A stretch of DNA of 64,000 bases from Pseudomonas sp. GL-B-19 (GCF_019956415.1 NZ_JAHBDK010000031.1:218983-282982), one strand, 5' to 3'. Positions 34,063 to 44,071 are shown, counted from the stretch's first letter. Program-made: numbers and translations. The notes: generated by a model from the letters alone, not told the origin.

Positions 34063-36255
34063 ATGACTCCCTTGCCCGCACCTTTGCGCTGGCTGTATTC
34101 CCTTGAATGGCGCCGGGGCTTCTTCGATTGGGCACGCAGCGACGGCGTGACCTGGGTTTACATCTTCAAGGTGTTGTTCGCGGCGTTCCTGACGTTGTGG
34201 CTGGCGATGCGTCTGGAATTGCCGCAACCGCGCACGGCGATGATCACCGTGTTCATCGTCATGCAGCCGCAAAGCGGTCAGGTGTTTGCCAAGAGTTTTT
34301 ACCGCTTTCTCGGCACCTTGACCGGCTCGACGGTGATGGTCGCTCTGATTGCCTTGTTCGCACAAAATACCGAACTGTTCCTCGGCTCGCTGGCGATCTG
34401 GGTGGGTATCTGTTCGGCCGGCGCGGCGCGGTATCGCAACTTTCGCGCCTACGGTTTTGTACTGGCCGGGTACACCGCCGCGATGGTCGGATTGCCTGCG
34501 TTGGCGCACCCGGACGGGGCGTTCATGGCGGCCGTTTGGCGTGTTCTGGAAATCTCCCTCGGGATTCTCTGCTCGACGCTGGTCAGCGCAGCGATCCTGC
34601 CGCAAACCGCCAGCGCCGCGATGCGCAACGCCTTGTATCAGCGTTTCGGCGTGTTCGCGTTGTTCGTGACCGATGGTTTGCGCGGTCGCAGCAAGCGGGA
34701 CGCGTTTGAAGCCAGCAACGTGCGCTTCATCGCCGAAGCGGTGGGGCTGGAAGGGCTACGCAGCGTCACCGTTTTTGAAGACCCGCACATGCGTCGGCGC
34801 AACGGTCGGCTCAATCGTTTGAACAGCGAGTTCATGGGCATCACCACGCGATTCAACGCCTTGCATCAGTTGCTCGAACGCTTGGACAGCAGCGGGGCGG
34901 ATCACGTGGTCGCGGCAATCAAACCGGGTTTGCAAGACCTGGCAGAAGTGCTCGACGGTTTCAGCGGTCGGGCCCTGACCCACGCGGATGCGGCACGATT
35001 GGTTATCGAGTTGAGCGCTTACAAAGAAGGTTTGCCGGCGCGGGTTCGAAGCCTGCGCACGATCTTTCAAGAGAGCCATCCCAGCGACGCCGAGCAACTC
35101 GATTTCCACACCGCCTACGAGCTGCTCTATCGCTTCGTCGACGACTTGCACAGTTATGCACAGACTCACGCGTCCTTGGCCGATCACAGCCACGCGCGCG
35201 AGCAATGGGACGAGCCGTTTACCCCGCAAACCAACTGGATGGCCTCGGCGGCGTCGGGGATTCGCGCGGCGTTCATTCTGGTGGTGCTCGGCAGCTATTG
35301 GGTGGCGACGGCGTGGCCGAGCGGGGCGACGATGACCCTGATTGCCGCCGCCACCGTCGGCCTTTCAGCCGCAACGCCGAATCCGAAACGCATGGCGTTT
35401 CAGATGGCCTGCGGGACGTTCCTTGGCGCACTGATCGGTTTCGTCGAGATGTTTTTCATCTTCCCGTGGATCGACGGTTTCCCGTTGCTGTGCGTGATGC
35501 TCGCACCGGTGATCCTGCTCGGTTCGTTCCTCACGTCGCGACCGCAATACGCCGGTGTCGGTCTCGGCTTGCTGATCTTCTTCAGCACCGGTTCGGTGCC
35601 GGACAACCTCACGGTCTACAACCCTTACGCTTTCATTAACGACTACATCGCCATGGTGCTTGGCATGCTGGTGTGCGCGGCGGCCGGGGCAATTATTTTG
35701 CCGCCGAACAGCCGCTGGTTGTGGCGACGGCTGGAGCAGGATCTGCGCGGGCAAGTGGTGTATGCGATCAGCGGCAAACTCAAGGGGTTGGCGTCGAGTT
35801 TTGAAAGCCGCACGCGGGACTTGCTGCATCAGGCATATGGCTTGGCCGCCGGTCAGCCGCAGGTGCAACGAGACTTGCTGCGCTGGATGTTTGTGGTGCT
35901 GGAAGTCGGCCACGCGATCATCGAGTTGCGCAAGGAGCAGGCGATTCTGCCGGTGCATCCGGCCTATGCCGAATCGCAGCGGTGGCGCCAGGCAATCCGT
36001 GTGATGGGCCGTTCGCTGGTGCGGCTGTTTCTGCAACCGAGCCAGAGCAATCTGGAGCGCAGTCTGATCGCGGTCGACCATGCGATCAGCCGCGTGCAAG
36101 CCACCGACGAACCTTTCGCGCCGCACTTCGACACCTCGGCATTGCGCCGGGTGAAGAGCTACCTGCACTTCATTCGCACCTCGTTGCTGGACCCGCAATC
36201 GCCGCTCGCCGCCTACACCGAAACCGAGCCTCAAGGACTTGAACATGCCTCGTGA
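34063..36255 (+). CDS. FUSC/AaeB-family efflux transporter
   Basis: A 730-residue inner-membrane protein with two blocks of hydrophobic helices (about residues 25-185 and 395-550) separated and followed by cytoplasmic domains, as in p-hydroxybenzoic acid efflux subunit AaeB and fusaric-acid pumps. Typical stretches are AMRLELPQPRTAMITVFIVM and ATPNPKRMAFQMACGTFLGA. GCAGGA precedes the ATG. It overlaps the DUF1656 gene by 11 bp. Confidence 0.9.
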   Translation: MTPLPAPLRWLYSLEWRRGFFDWARSDGVTWVYIFKVLFAAFLTLWLAMRLELPQPRTAMITVFIVMQPQSGQVFAKSFYRFLGTLTGSTVMVALIALFAQNTELFLGSLAIWVGICSAGAARYRNFRAYGFVLAGYTAAMVGLPALAHPDGAFMAAVWRVLEISLGILCSTLVSAAILPQTASAAMRNALYQRFGVFALFVTDGLRGRSKRDAFEASNVRFIAEAVGLEGLRSVTVFEDPHMRRRNGRLNRLNSEFMGITTRFNALHQLLERLDSSGADHVVAAIKPGLQDLAEVLDGFSGRALTHADAARLVIELSAYKEGLPARVRSLRTIFQESHPSDAEQLDFHTAYELLYRFVDDLHSYAQTHASLADHSHAREQWDEPFTPQTNWMASAASGIRAAFILVVLGSYWVATAWPSGATMTLIAAATVGLSAATPNPKRMAFQMACGTFLGALIGFVEMFFIFPWIDGFPLLCVMLAPVILLGSFLTSRPQYAGVGLGLLIFFSTGSVPDNLTVYNPYAFINDYIAMVLGMLVCAAAGAIILPPNSRWLWRRLEQDLRGQVVYAISGKLKGLASSFESRTRDLLHQAYGLAAGQPQVQRDLLRWMFVVLEVGHAIIELRKEQAILPVHPAYAESQRWRQAIRVMGRSLVRLFLQPSQSNLERSLIAVDHAISRVQATDEPFAPHFDTSALRRVKSYLHFIRTSLLDPQSPLAAYTETEPQGLEHAS

Positions 36256-36445
36256 AATCGCCTTCCACGGCGTGTACATGCCGACCATGACCCTGATGTT
36301 TTTCATCGCCGCCGCACTGGCCTGGGCGCTGGACCGGTTCTTGTCCGGGTTCGACCTGTACCGCTTTTTCTGGCACCCGGCGCTGCTGCGCCTGAGCCTG
36401 TTTACCTGTCTGTTCGGCGCCCTGGCGCTGACTGTCTATCACTGA
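36245..36445 (+). CDS. DUF1656 small membrane protein (AaeX-like)
   Basis: A 66-residue protein with two hydrophobic helices (MTLMFFIAAALAWALDRF; LRLSLFTCLFGALALTVYH) and the typical start MPREIAFHGVYMP. Its start overlaps the end of the FUSC gene, with AAGGA upstream. It is a conserved companion of FUSC pumps. Confidence 0.9.
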   Translation: MPREIAFHGVYMPTMTLMFFIAAALAWALDRFLSGFDLYRFFWHPALLRLSLFTCLFGALALTVYH

Positions 36446-36469
36446 CTCTCATCACTGAAGAAGGCCCTG

Positions 36470-37318
36470 ATGAAAAAGCTTTTCAGCCTGCTCGCCACCC
36501 TGTTGGTGCTGGCCCTCGCCATGTGGATCGGCCGGACACTGTGGGTGCATTACATGGACACCCCCTGGACCCGCGACGGCCGGGTGCGCGCTGACATCAT
36601 CAACGTCGCCGCCGACGTCACCGGGGAAGTGGTGGACGTGCCGGTGCGCGACAACCAACAGGTGAAGAAGGGCGACTTGCTGATGCAGATCGACCCCGAG
36701 CATTACCGCATTGCGGTCAAACAGGCGCAGTCATTGGTGGCCTCACGCAAGGCCACGTGGGAGATGCGCAAGGTCAACGCCCGTCGCCGCGCCGACATGG
36801 ACAACCTGGTGATCTCCAGGGAAAACCGCGACGACGCCAGCAACATTGCCGACTCGGCATTGGCTGACTATCAACACGCGCAAGCTCAACTGGAAGCCGC
36901 CGAACTCAACCTCAAACGCACCGAAGTCCGCGCGGCGGTGGACGGTTACGTGACCAACCTCAACGTCCATCGCGGCGACTACGCACGCATCGGCGAAGCG
37001 AAAATGGCCGTGGTCGATATGAACTCGTTCTGGGTATACGGCTTCTTCGAAGAAACCAAACTGCCGCACGTGCGGGTGGGCGACAAGGCCGACATGCAAT
37101 TGATGAGCGGCGAAGTGCTGAAGGGGCATGTGGAGAGCATTTCTCGCGGCATCTACGACCGGGATAACCCGGAGAGTCGCGAGCTGATTGCCGATGTGAA
37201 CCCGACGTTTAACTGGGTGAGGCTGGCGCAGCGGGTGCCGGTGCGGATTCACATTGATGAAGTGCCGGAGGGGGTGCTGTTGGCGGCGGGGATTACTTGC
37301 ACGGTGGTGGTTAACTAG
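36470..37318 (+). CDS. HlyD-family membrane fusion protein (AaeA-like)
   Basis: A 282-residue periplasmic adaptor with one N-terminal membrane anchor (residues 4-24). The biotinyl-lipoyl-like parts (DVTGEVVDVPVRDNQQVKKGD near 45-65; VRAAVDGYVTNLNVHRGDYA near 152-172) flank an alpha-hairpin. It links the FUSC pump to the outer-membrane factor. Last gene of the operon. Confidence 0.9.
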   Translation: MKKLFSLLATLLVLALAMWIGRTLWVHYMDTPWTRDGRVRADIINVAADVTGEVVDVPVRDNQQVKKGDLLMQIDPEHYRIAVKQAQSLVASRKATWEMRKVNARRRADMDNLVISRENRDDASNIADSALADYQHAQAQLEAAELNLKRTEVRAAVDGYVTNLNVHRGDYARIGEAKMAVVDMNSFWVYGFFEETKLPHVRVGDKADMQLMSGEVLKGHVESISRGIYDRDNPESRELIADVNPTFNWVRLAQRVPVRIHIDEVPEGVLLAAGITCTVVVN

Positions 37319-37339
37319 CCGATAGACCGAGTCGCGGCC

Positions 37340-37433
37340 TTCGCGAGCAAGCTTGCTCCTACATTAGATCTGCTGTGAACACCGAAGATGTGATCGACGC
37401 AGATCAAGTGTAGGAGCAAGCTTGCTCGCGAAT
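37340..37433. repeat. REPIN (GAGCAAGCTTGCTC family)
   Basis: Inverted pair CGCGAGCAAGCTTGCTCCTA ... TAGGAGCAAGCTTGCTCGCG, separating the efflux operon from the convergent SnoaL-like gene. Confidence 0.85.
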
Positions 37434-37447
37434 GGAGCGACTCGGTT

Positions 37448-37846
37448 TCATGCCTTGCAAAACGTCTCATGCAAATGCCGCCAGATCAGCCTGCCATCGG
37501 CCTGCGTCTCAAACACCACCGTCGAACGCCGATCCGAATGCAGCCCGGTGGCATCAGTCTGCTGTTCGCGATAACTCACTACCGCGCCTTCTTCATACAA
37601 CGCGACACCGCGCAGCTCACTAAGCTCGATCCTGAACCCGAGCTTCTTCCCGCCCGCCATCTGAAACAACTCGCTCAACGCCTCGAAATCCAGCACCCGG
37701 CCCAACGGAGAGACCATGGAAAACTGTGGTGAAAATCGGGTCAGCAGTTGTTCAAGCGCGGACGCGTCTTGCTCTTCGGCCAGCCATTGTTCGATGGCGA
37801 TGTGGGCCTGGATGACTTCGTCGAAGTAGACGGTGTAGTCGGTCAT
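37448..37846 (-). CDS. SnoaL/NTF2-like (DUF4440-type) protein
   Basis: A 132-residue small alpha+beta barrel-type protein. Helix-rich N-terminus (FDEVIQAHIAIEQWLAEE), then strands (AVVSYREQQTDATGLHSDRRSTVVFE) ending in RLIWRHLHETF. No catalytic residues can be assigned and function is unknown. Confidence 0.7.
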   Translation of the reverse strand: MTDYTVYFDEVIQAHIAIEQWLAEEQDASALEQLLTRFSPQFSMVSPLGRVLDFEALSELFQMAGGKKLGFRIELSELRGVALYEEGAVVSYREQQTDATGLHSDRRSTVVFETQADGRLIWRHLHETFCKA

Positions 37847-37883
37847 GGAAGTATGTCCTGAAATATTTCGGTGTCTGTTCGGA

Positions 37884-37984
37884 CGCCATCGCGAGCAGGC
37901 TCGCTCCCACAGTGATCATCGGTGTGAATGCGATCTAGGCCACCCCGCAGAACCTTGTGGGAGCGGGCTTGCCCGCGATGGCGT
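37884..37984. repeat. Two REP elements of different families
   Basis: CGCCATCGCGAGCAGGCTCG... (37884-37912) and ...TGTGGGAGCGGGCTTGCCCGCG (37955-37980), in inverted orientation but with diverged arms. Confidence 0.75.
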
Positions 37985-37994
37985 CGACTCGGTC

Positions 37995-38819
37995 TCAGAG
38001 CTGCCCGCGCAACCCGAACCGCCTCATCAACCCCGCCTCCAACAACCCCTTGGGCAACAACCCCGCCAACAACGGCAACGCGCGGCTGCCATTGCCTAGA
38101 CGAATCAGGCGCGGTGTTTTGCCCTGCTGCACAGCCTTGAGCAAACCCTCTGCAAACTCCCTGGCCGGTGTCGGTTTGTCCTGCGAAGCCTTGGCCCGTG
38201 CACGAATGCCTTCACGCAGTGGAAACCACGGCGATTGTTCGGTGATCAATTGTTCTGCCTCATGCCCGGCATTTTTAGCGAAGCTGGATTCGATGGCGCC
38301 CGGCTGGACTTCCATCACGCGGATCCCGAACGGCGCCAGCTCCATGCGTAACGCATCGCTCAACGCATGAACGGCGGCTTTTGAAGCGCAGTAGGCGCCG
38401 GCGAACGGTGTGACCAAAATCCCTGAAACGCTGCCGATGTTGACCACCAATCCCTTGGCGCGACGCAGCACCGGAAACAGCGCGCGGGTGACGCCGACGA
38501 TCGCAAACACATTGGTTTCGAACTGCCGCTGCATGGCCGGAACACCGCCGTCGAGCAGCGGGCCCATGGCGCCATAACCGGCGTTGTTGATCAGCACGTC
38601 GAGGCCGCCATGTTGCAAGTTGATCTGTTCACTCAACTGTTCGAGGGCCGCGCTGTCATTGACGTCCAGTTGCACGGCGGTAAAACCGGCGGCGGCTAAT
38701 GCGACCACGTCTTCAGCTTTGCGGGCGCTGGCCCAGACCTCGTATCCGGCATTTTTGAACACATCTGCGAGGGCGCGGCCAATGCCGCTGGAGCAACCGG
38801 TAATCAACGCAACGGGCAT
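37995..38819 (-). CDS. Short-chain dehydrogenase/reductase
   Basis: A 274-residue classical SDR: cofactor motif TGCSSGIGRAL (residues 7-17), DVND near 56-59, NNAGYG near 83-88, catalytic Ser in NIGSVSG and YxxxK in AYCASKAAV. ATG 38819 is chosen because AAGGA precedes it. The substrate cannot be told from sequence. Confidence 0.88.
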   Translation of the reverse strand: MPVALITGCSSGIGRALADVFKNAGYEVWASARKAEDVVALAAAGFTAVQLDVNDSAALEQLSEQINLQHGGLDVLINNAGYGAMGPLLDGGVPAMQRQFETNVFAIVGVTRALFPVLRRAKGLVVNIGSVSGILVTPFAGAYCASKAAVHALSDALRMELAPFGIRVMEVQPGAIESSFAKNAGHEAEQLITEQSPWFPLREGIRARAKASQDKPTPAREFAEGLLKAVQQGKTPRLIRLGNGSRALPLLAGLLPKGLLEAGLMRRFGLRGQL

Positions 38820-38851
38820 GGCGCGGTCCTTGTGCAACAAGAAGAAGGGGA

Positions 38852-39316
38852 TCAGTCGGAAAAACTACCCTGCAATCGCTCGGCGCGAAACTCCAGGGTT
38901 TGTGGGCGGTAGCCAGGGCGCAGCGGCGGCAGTGGCAAACAGTCTTCCCAGTTGCCGCCGGCCTGCAATTCGCCGGGGCCACGATAACGCGGGGCGTCGT
39001 ATTGATTGTCGGCCAGATTGACCGTATCACCCGGTGCATACGCCGCGATGCGCCAGCGCAAATCGGTTAGCGGCACGTTATTGCCATTGTTCATTTTCAG
39101 TTGCAAAGGGCGGTCCGCCGGGCACTGCTCCGGCGCATAGGTAATGCGCAGCTCCAGGCGTGCGAGTTGCTTGATCTCGCGGTTGTCCAGCCAGATCACC
39201 CACGTGGCCACAAGCCCCAAACCGACTGCGGCCGCCACAGAAACGGGAAACGCCTTTGCCGGGTAGCGCAGCAGCAAAATCAGCCAGGTAATGACCAGCA
39301 GGACGCCGATGAACAT
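38852..39316 (-). CDS. Conserved membrane-anchored protein
   Basis: A 154-residue protein with two N-terminal hydrophobic helices (about 1-18 and 25-43) and a soluble C-terminal beta-rich domain (LELRITYAPEQCPADRPL; DLRWRIAAYAPGDTVNLA). Similar Pseudomonas proteins carry only vague labels such as multidrug transporter, which the sequence does not support. It lies 32 bp upstream of the SDR gene and may be co-transcribed with it. Confidence 0.75.
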   Translation of the reverse strand: MFIGVLLVITWLILLLRYPAKAFPVSVAAAVGLGLVATWVIWLDNREIKQLARLELRITYAPEQCPADRPLQLKMNNGNNVPLTDLRWRIAAYAPGDTVNLADNQYDAPRYRGPGELQAGGNWEDCLPLPPLRPGYRPQTLEFRAERLQGSFSD

Positions 39317-39481
39317 GCTTGAACGCTCCTTGAACTCATGACCACCATCCTACCGAACGGCTGGGGGAATGGACATTCTTGCATCAGGTCTGTTGCCGTT
39401 GGTCGGTACTGTAATTTCTGACAGTAGCCCGTCATTGCCACGAACGGTTAGATAACCGTTGGATTACAGGGACACGCCAGG

Positions 39482-42286
39482 ATGCATTACAAAACCCCCA
39501 CACTGTCCGTCGTCGATCCGCGGGAGCTGCCAATCCGTTCAATTGATTATTGGCGCGAGATTGAAGGCGAACTGACTCAGGCCCGCATCAACCGCACTCT
39601 CCACAATGCCGCCGGGCACGCCGTCAAACAGTGGGACCCACGGCTTTGGTTGCAACAGGACCAACATCCGCTGGTGCCCGCCAATCTCGTGACGGTGCAT
39701 TCGCTGTCCGGTAGCGCGGTGTCGATGCTCAGCGTTGATGCCGGCTCGCAGATCACTCTTTTCGGCCTGACTCATGAAATTCTGCATGGTTGGGACAGTC
39801 GGGGCACTCACAGCGAGGTTGAATACGACGACTTGTTGCGCCCCGTGGCGGTGTTTGAGCACCTCGTCACGCAGCTACCACGGTGTGCCGAACGGATGGA
39901 ATATGGTCGTCACGGTCAGGGGCTTCGGGACCAAAACCTTCTCGGTCAGCTCATTCGGCGAGATGGCCCCGGTGGAACCGTATTGTTTGAGGTGTTTGCG
40001 ATCACCGGCCAATGCACAAGGCAGGTGCAACACTTTACCAAGGATGCCGTCGCACCTGATTGGCCAGAGCCGATTGCTGATCGCAATAGCCTGTTGGAGC
40101 CCGGCGATGGTGCCGTCTCGACGTGGCGGTTCGGTCCGCAGGGGGATGTGCTGGAGTCGGTCGATGCCAGGCAGAACTGCCTGACCTTTGGCTTCACCCT
40201 TGATGGCCTACCACACCACAGTGCCTTGAAGCTCGCAGGCAAGCCCGCTTGGCAAACACTGGTGAGTGAAATCGAGTACAGCGCCCAAGGACAGATCATT
40301 CGCGAAGTGGCGGGTAACAACGTAGAAACGACCCTCAAGTATTCCCCTGAAGAGGGGCGATTGATTGAGCTGCGGTCGCACGGCGATCACAGCGGCTTGC
40401 TGCAACACCTGTTCTACGTTTATGACCGAATGGGCAATGTGCTGAGCATCGAAGACAAGGCGTTGCCGGTGCGGTACTTCAACAATCAACGGATCGAACC
40501 CGTCAGTCGATTTATCTACGACAGTCTTTATCAATTGATCGCGGCATCTGGCTGGGAGGCGGGGGCTCCCAATCAAGGGCCCTCATCCGTCGGGCGCAAC
40601 GATTCGGCGGCACTCAGCAACTACCACCAGGTCTACTCCTACGACGAGGGTGGCAACCTGCTGAAGCTGACGCACGTCGGCGCACAAAGTCCGGGACATG
40701 AGCTAAAACCCGCCCGGCACAGCAATCGCTGTTTGCCCTGGCGCAACGGCGTGCCGCCGACCGAAGACGAAATCGCCTCGGCATTCGACGCCAGGGGCAA
40801 TTTGCTGGAGCTGGATCAGGGGCGGTTTTTGACGTGGGATCTGCGTAACCAAGTGCAGTCGGTCAGCCCGGTGGAGCGTGATACCGGGCGCAATGACTAT
40901 GAGTCCTATGTCTACGATGGAGGTGGCCAAAGGGTGCGCAAAATCCGCTCGTTGCAGACCCATGCCCGAACAGTGATGGCCGACGTGCGCTACTTGCCGC
41001 AGCTCGAACTTCGTACCGACAGCGGCACCGGGGAGGTGCTACAGGTCATTACGGCTCAGGCCGGTCTTAATACGGTTCGGGTGTTGCATTGGGACAGTAA
41101 TCCGCCGTCCGGCATCAACGATCAGTACCATTACACCCTGGTCGATCATCTGAATTCCTGCACCGTGGAACTGGCCGTCGACGCACGAATCATCAGCCGT
41201 GAAACCTATTACCCGTTTGGCGCAACGGCCTGGTTTGCCGGGAATGATGGGATTGAGGTCAGTTATAAATTCATCCGATACTCAGGCAAGGAGCGGGATG
41301 CCACAGGGCTTTATTACTATGGCCTGCGTTATTACGTGCCGTGGTTGCAGCGCTGGCTCAATCCTGACCCCAAGGGGTTGGTCGGCGGGCCGAACCTGTA
41401 TCAGATGGTCGGTAATTCGCCCATGAGATATGTCGATAGCGACGGCGGCAAACTGACCGAACCGTCGGAACTGAATGAGAGTCTGAAAAAGCAACGAGCG
41501 TTGCTGTCATCGGTAGGAAGCAGCGCTTCGGATTTCAAGAATTCGCTGCTCAATCACCTGTATGCGCAGCATCGGTTCAAAGCGTTGGGTCGACGGGTGG
41601 TGACTCAACTTGCCAGTAGTGCCACCAGTGCCGCCGGTACGGCGGCGGGGGCAGCGGTGGGTGGCGCACTGGGAGGGCTGGCAGGCCCTGTGACCTCTGG
41701 GTTGGGAAGTAAAGCGGGCGCGGCAATCGGCGCCAAGGCGGCTGGTGCTCTGATTTCCAACGTGGTGGACACTTTTCAACTGAACCGCCCGATCAGTTTC
41801 AAGGGCAACGAAATGAACACTAAATCATTCATTGAGGCCGTTGAACCCAAAAAGAAAACCAGCCTGAACACGATCAAATTCGAGTTGTTGGCCATTGATC
41901 CCCGGACCCGTGAAGGGCGAACAAAACTGGGGAGAAAGATCACCAGCGCCGCGGCCGAGAAAGTTATCGACAAGGTCGCCAGTCAGCTGGGATCGCAAGC
42001 CCCAGGCCTGATCAATACAGGCCGGGAGTTTTACAAGGCCTCACAGGGCCTGGATGCCGCATCGCTCAGTGAGGTCTATGACGACACACAGGCAGTGATC
42101 GATATGCTGGAATTCAGGATGCAAGCCCTCAAAGATGAATTTGCCGTCTCCAGTGACTCCCCCCCAAAAACCTTCGAAACAATTGCTGAGCTCTCGACGC
42201 GGACGGAGGAGGTGGTTCAGACATTAAAGAGAAACCTGGATTTGATCGGGCTTGTTGCACCCAAGCCTTATGCCGGTAGACGGTAG
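39482..42286 (+). CDS. TccC-like RHS toxin (orphan Tc complex C component)
   Basis: A 934-residue protein with the TccC organisation. The N-terminal start (TLSVVDPRELPIRSIDYWR) is followed by ARINRTLHNAAGHAVKQWDPRL, the YD/RHS shell, and the RHS core-associated region YHYTLVDHLNSCTVELAVDA...YSGKERDATGLYYYGLRYY (about 560-625), ending near NSPMRYVDSDGG (about 645-656). The ~279-residue variable tail has a Gly/Ala-rich segment and a Lys-rich helical end; I recognise no toxin fold. No tcA or tcB genes are nearby. C components encapsulate and release a cytotoxic tail; that role here is inferred. Confidence 0.82.
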   Translation: MHYKTPTLSVVDPRELPIRSIDYWREIEGELTQARINRTLHNAAGHAVKQWDPRLWLQQDQHPLVPANLVTVHSLSGSAVSMLSVDAGSQITLFGLTHEILHGWDSRGTHSEVEYDDLLRPVAVFEHLVTQLPRCAERMEYGRHGQGLRDQNLLGQLIRRDGPGGTVLFEVFAITGQCTRQVQHFTKDAVAPDWPEPIADRNSLLEPGDGAVSTWRFGPQGDVLESVDARQNCLTFGFTLDGLPHHSALKLAGKPAWQTLVSEIEYSAQGQIIREVAGNNVETTLKYSPEEGRLIELRSHGDHSGLLQHLFYVYDRMGNVLSIEDKALPVRYFNNQRIEPVSRFIYDSLYQLIAASGWEAGAPNQGPSSVGRNDSAALSNYHQVYSYDEGGNLLKLTHVGAQSPGHELKPARHSNRCLPWRNGVPPTEDEIASAFDARGNLLELDQGRFLTWDLRNQVQSVSPVERDTGRNDYESYVYDGGGQRVRKIRSLQTHARTVMADVRYLPQLELRTDSGTGEVLQVITAQAGLNTVRVLHWDSNPPSGINDQYHYTLVDHLNSCTVELAVDARIISRETYYPFGATAWFAGNDGIEVSYKFIRYSGKERDATGLYYYGLRYYVPWLQRWLNPDPKGLVGGPNLYQMVGNSPMRYVDSDGGKLTEPSELNESLKKQRALLSSVGSSASDFKNSLLNHLYAQHRFKALGRRVVTQLASSATSAAGTAAGAAVGGALGGLAGPVTSGLGSKAGAAIGAKAAGALISNVVDTFQLNRPISFKGNEMNTKSFIEAVEPKKKTSLNTIKFELLAIDPRTREGRTKLGRKITSAAAEKVIDKVASQLGSQAPGLINTGREFYKASQGLDAASLSEVYDDTQAVIDMLEFRMQALKDEFAVSSDSPPKTFETIAELSTRTEEVVQTLKRNLDLIGLVAPKPYAGRR

Positions 42287-42357
42287 ACGGCAGTCGCTGA
42301 GTGGAAGGTCCGGCCAGGCGCAGGTTCGGTAGATTTTGCACGGTTGAAGCAAGAAAA

Positions 42358-42412
42358 AAGCCCCCGCCCAACCCACTGCGGATAGGGAACGCAGCGGGCT
42401 GGACGGGGGCTT
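42358..42412. terminator. Bidirectional terminator between the TccC-like gene and algA
   Basis: A long, nearly complete hairpin AAGCCCCCGCCCA...TGGACGGGGGCTT with A-run and T-rich flanks on both sides, between convergent genes. Confidence 0.85.
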
Positions 42413-42429
42413 CTTGTGTTACCGATCAA

Positions 42430-43881
42430 TCACTGCGCGATGGTTTTCACCGACACGCCGCGCTCGATCGGGGTTGAGCGACCGTAGATATCTTCAAACC
42501 GCTCGATATCGTCTTCACCCAGGTAGCTGCCCGATTGCACTTCGATGATCTCGAGTGGAATCTTGCCCGGGTTGCGCAAACGGTGGACCGACGCAATCGG
42601 GATGTAGGTCGACTGGTTTTCGCAGAGCAGGAACACGTTGTCGTCGCAGGTCACTTCGGCAGTGCCGCTGACCACGATCCAGTGTTCGGCGCGGTGGTGG
42701 TGCATTTGCAGCGACAGGCACGCGCCCGGTTTTACCGAGATGTGCTTGACCTGGAAGCGGCCGCCCATGTCCACCGAGTCGTAGGAACCCCACGGACGAT
42801 AGACTTCGCAGTGGTTCTGGGTTTCGCTGCGGCCCAGTTCGTTGAGGGTGTTGACCATCTGTTTCACGCCTTGGACCTTGTCCTTGTGCGCAATCATCAT
42901 GGCGTCCTTGGTTTCGACGACCACGATGTTTTCCAGGCCGATCACCGACACCAGTTTGCCGTTGCCGTGGATCATGCAGTTTTTGCTGTCCTGAATGACC
43001 ACGTCGCCTTTGGTGACGTTACCGTTGGCGTCTTTTTCATTCACTTCCCACAGCGACGACCAGCAACCAACATCGCTCCAGCCGGCGGTCAGCGGTACGA
43101 CGCAGGCGCGCTGGGTTTTTTCCATCACCGAGTAGTCAATGGAATTGTCCGGGCAGCAGGCGAAGGTGGCTTCGTCGAGGGTGATGGTGTCGTTGTCGTG
43201 AACGCTACGCTCAAGGGTCAGCAGGCAGGTGTCGTAGATGTCCGGGTCGTGCTTTTTCAGTTCTTCGAGGAAGCGGCTGGCGCGGAACAGGAACATGCCG
43301 CTGTTCCAGAAATAACCGCCGGACGCGACGAACTCGGTGGCGCGTTTGACATCCGGTTTTTCGACGAAGTGCGAGACGCGGCTGACGCCTTCCGGCAGCA
43401 GCGAATCGTTGGTCGACTTAATGTAGCCGTAGCCGGTTTCCGGTTTGGTGGCCGGGACGCCGAACAGCACCATTTCGCCGTTTTCGGCAGCGACGGTGGC
43501 CAGGGCCAGGGCGCGTTGCAGGGCTTTCTGGTCTTCCAGCACGTGGTCGGCCGGCAGCACCAGCATCAGCTCGTCGCGACCTTCATTGACCAGCATCATC
43601 GCGGTCAAGGCTACAGCCGGCGCGGTGTTGCGACCGAAGGGTTCCATCAGGATGCGCTGGGCTTCCAGTTTGCGGTTGCTCAGTTGCTCGTTGACGATAA
43701 AGCGGTGGTCCTTGTTGCACACCACAATTGGCGTGTCCATGCCTTCGAACACCAGGCGTTCCAGGGTTTGCTGGAACAGCGTGTGTTCGCCGGTCAGGGC
43801 AAGGAATTGCTTAGGGAACTGCTTACGCGAAAGCGGCCAAAGACGTGAGCCGCTACCACCTGACAAGATCACCGGAATCAT
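42430..43881 (-). CDS. algA: Phosphomannose isomerase / GDP-mannose pyrophosphorylase
   Basis: A 483-residue bifunctional enzyme. The N-terminal nucleotidyltransferase (GGSGSRLWPLSRKQFPKQFL at 8-27, FVEKPDV) makes GDP-mannose. The C-terminal cupin isomerase (LQMHHHRAEHWIVVSGTAEV) interconverts fructose-6-P and mannose-6-P. AAGGAG precedes the ATG. It is the last gene of the alginate operon, set off from algF by 190 bp with a REPIN. Confidence 0.96.
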   Translation of the reverse strand: MIPVILSGGSGSRLWPLSRKQFPKQFLALTGEHTLFQQTLERLVFEGMDTPIVVCNKDHRFIVNEQLSNRKLEAQRILMEPFGRNTAPAVALTAMMLVNEGRDELMLVLPADHVLEDQKALQRALALATVAAENGEMVLFGVPATKPETGYGYIKSTNDSLLPEGVSRVSHFVEKPDVKRATEFVASGGYFWNSGMFLFRASRFLEELKKHDPDIYDTCLLTLERSVHDNDTITLDEATFACCPDNSIDYSVMEKTQRACVVPLTAGWSDVGCWSSLWEVNEKDANGNVTKGDVVIQDSKNCMIHGNGKLVSVIGLENIVVVETKDAMMIAHKDKVQGVKQMVNTLNELGRSETQNHCEVYRPWGSYDSVDMGGRFQVKHISVKPGACLSLQMHHHRAEHWIVVSGTAEVTCDDNVFLLCENQSTYIPIASVHRLRNPGKIPLEIIEVQSGSYLGEDDIERFEDIYGRSTPIERGVSVKTIAQ

Positions 43882-43975
43882 GTTGTTACTCCTTTAAAAT
43901 CGATTGGTTAGAGCTACGAACGTTCTGTCGTTTCACTCTTGTTCTTATTCCGTATCCCGACTGACACCTGGATCC

Positions 43976-44047
43976 CTTGTAGGAGCCTGGCTTGCCAGCG
44001 ATGGCGGTCTCAAGGGCCTCATCGCCGGCAAGCCGTGCTCCTACAGG
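43976..44047. repeat. REPIN between algF and algA
   Basis: Arms TTGTAGGAGCCTGGCTTGCC and GGCAAGCCGTGCTCCTACAGG, imperfectly complementary. Confidence 0.82.
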
Positions 44048-44071
44048 GCACGTGTCAGTCAGGCAAATGTG

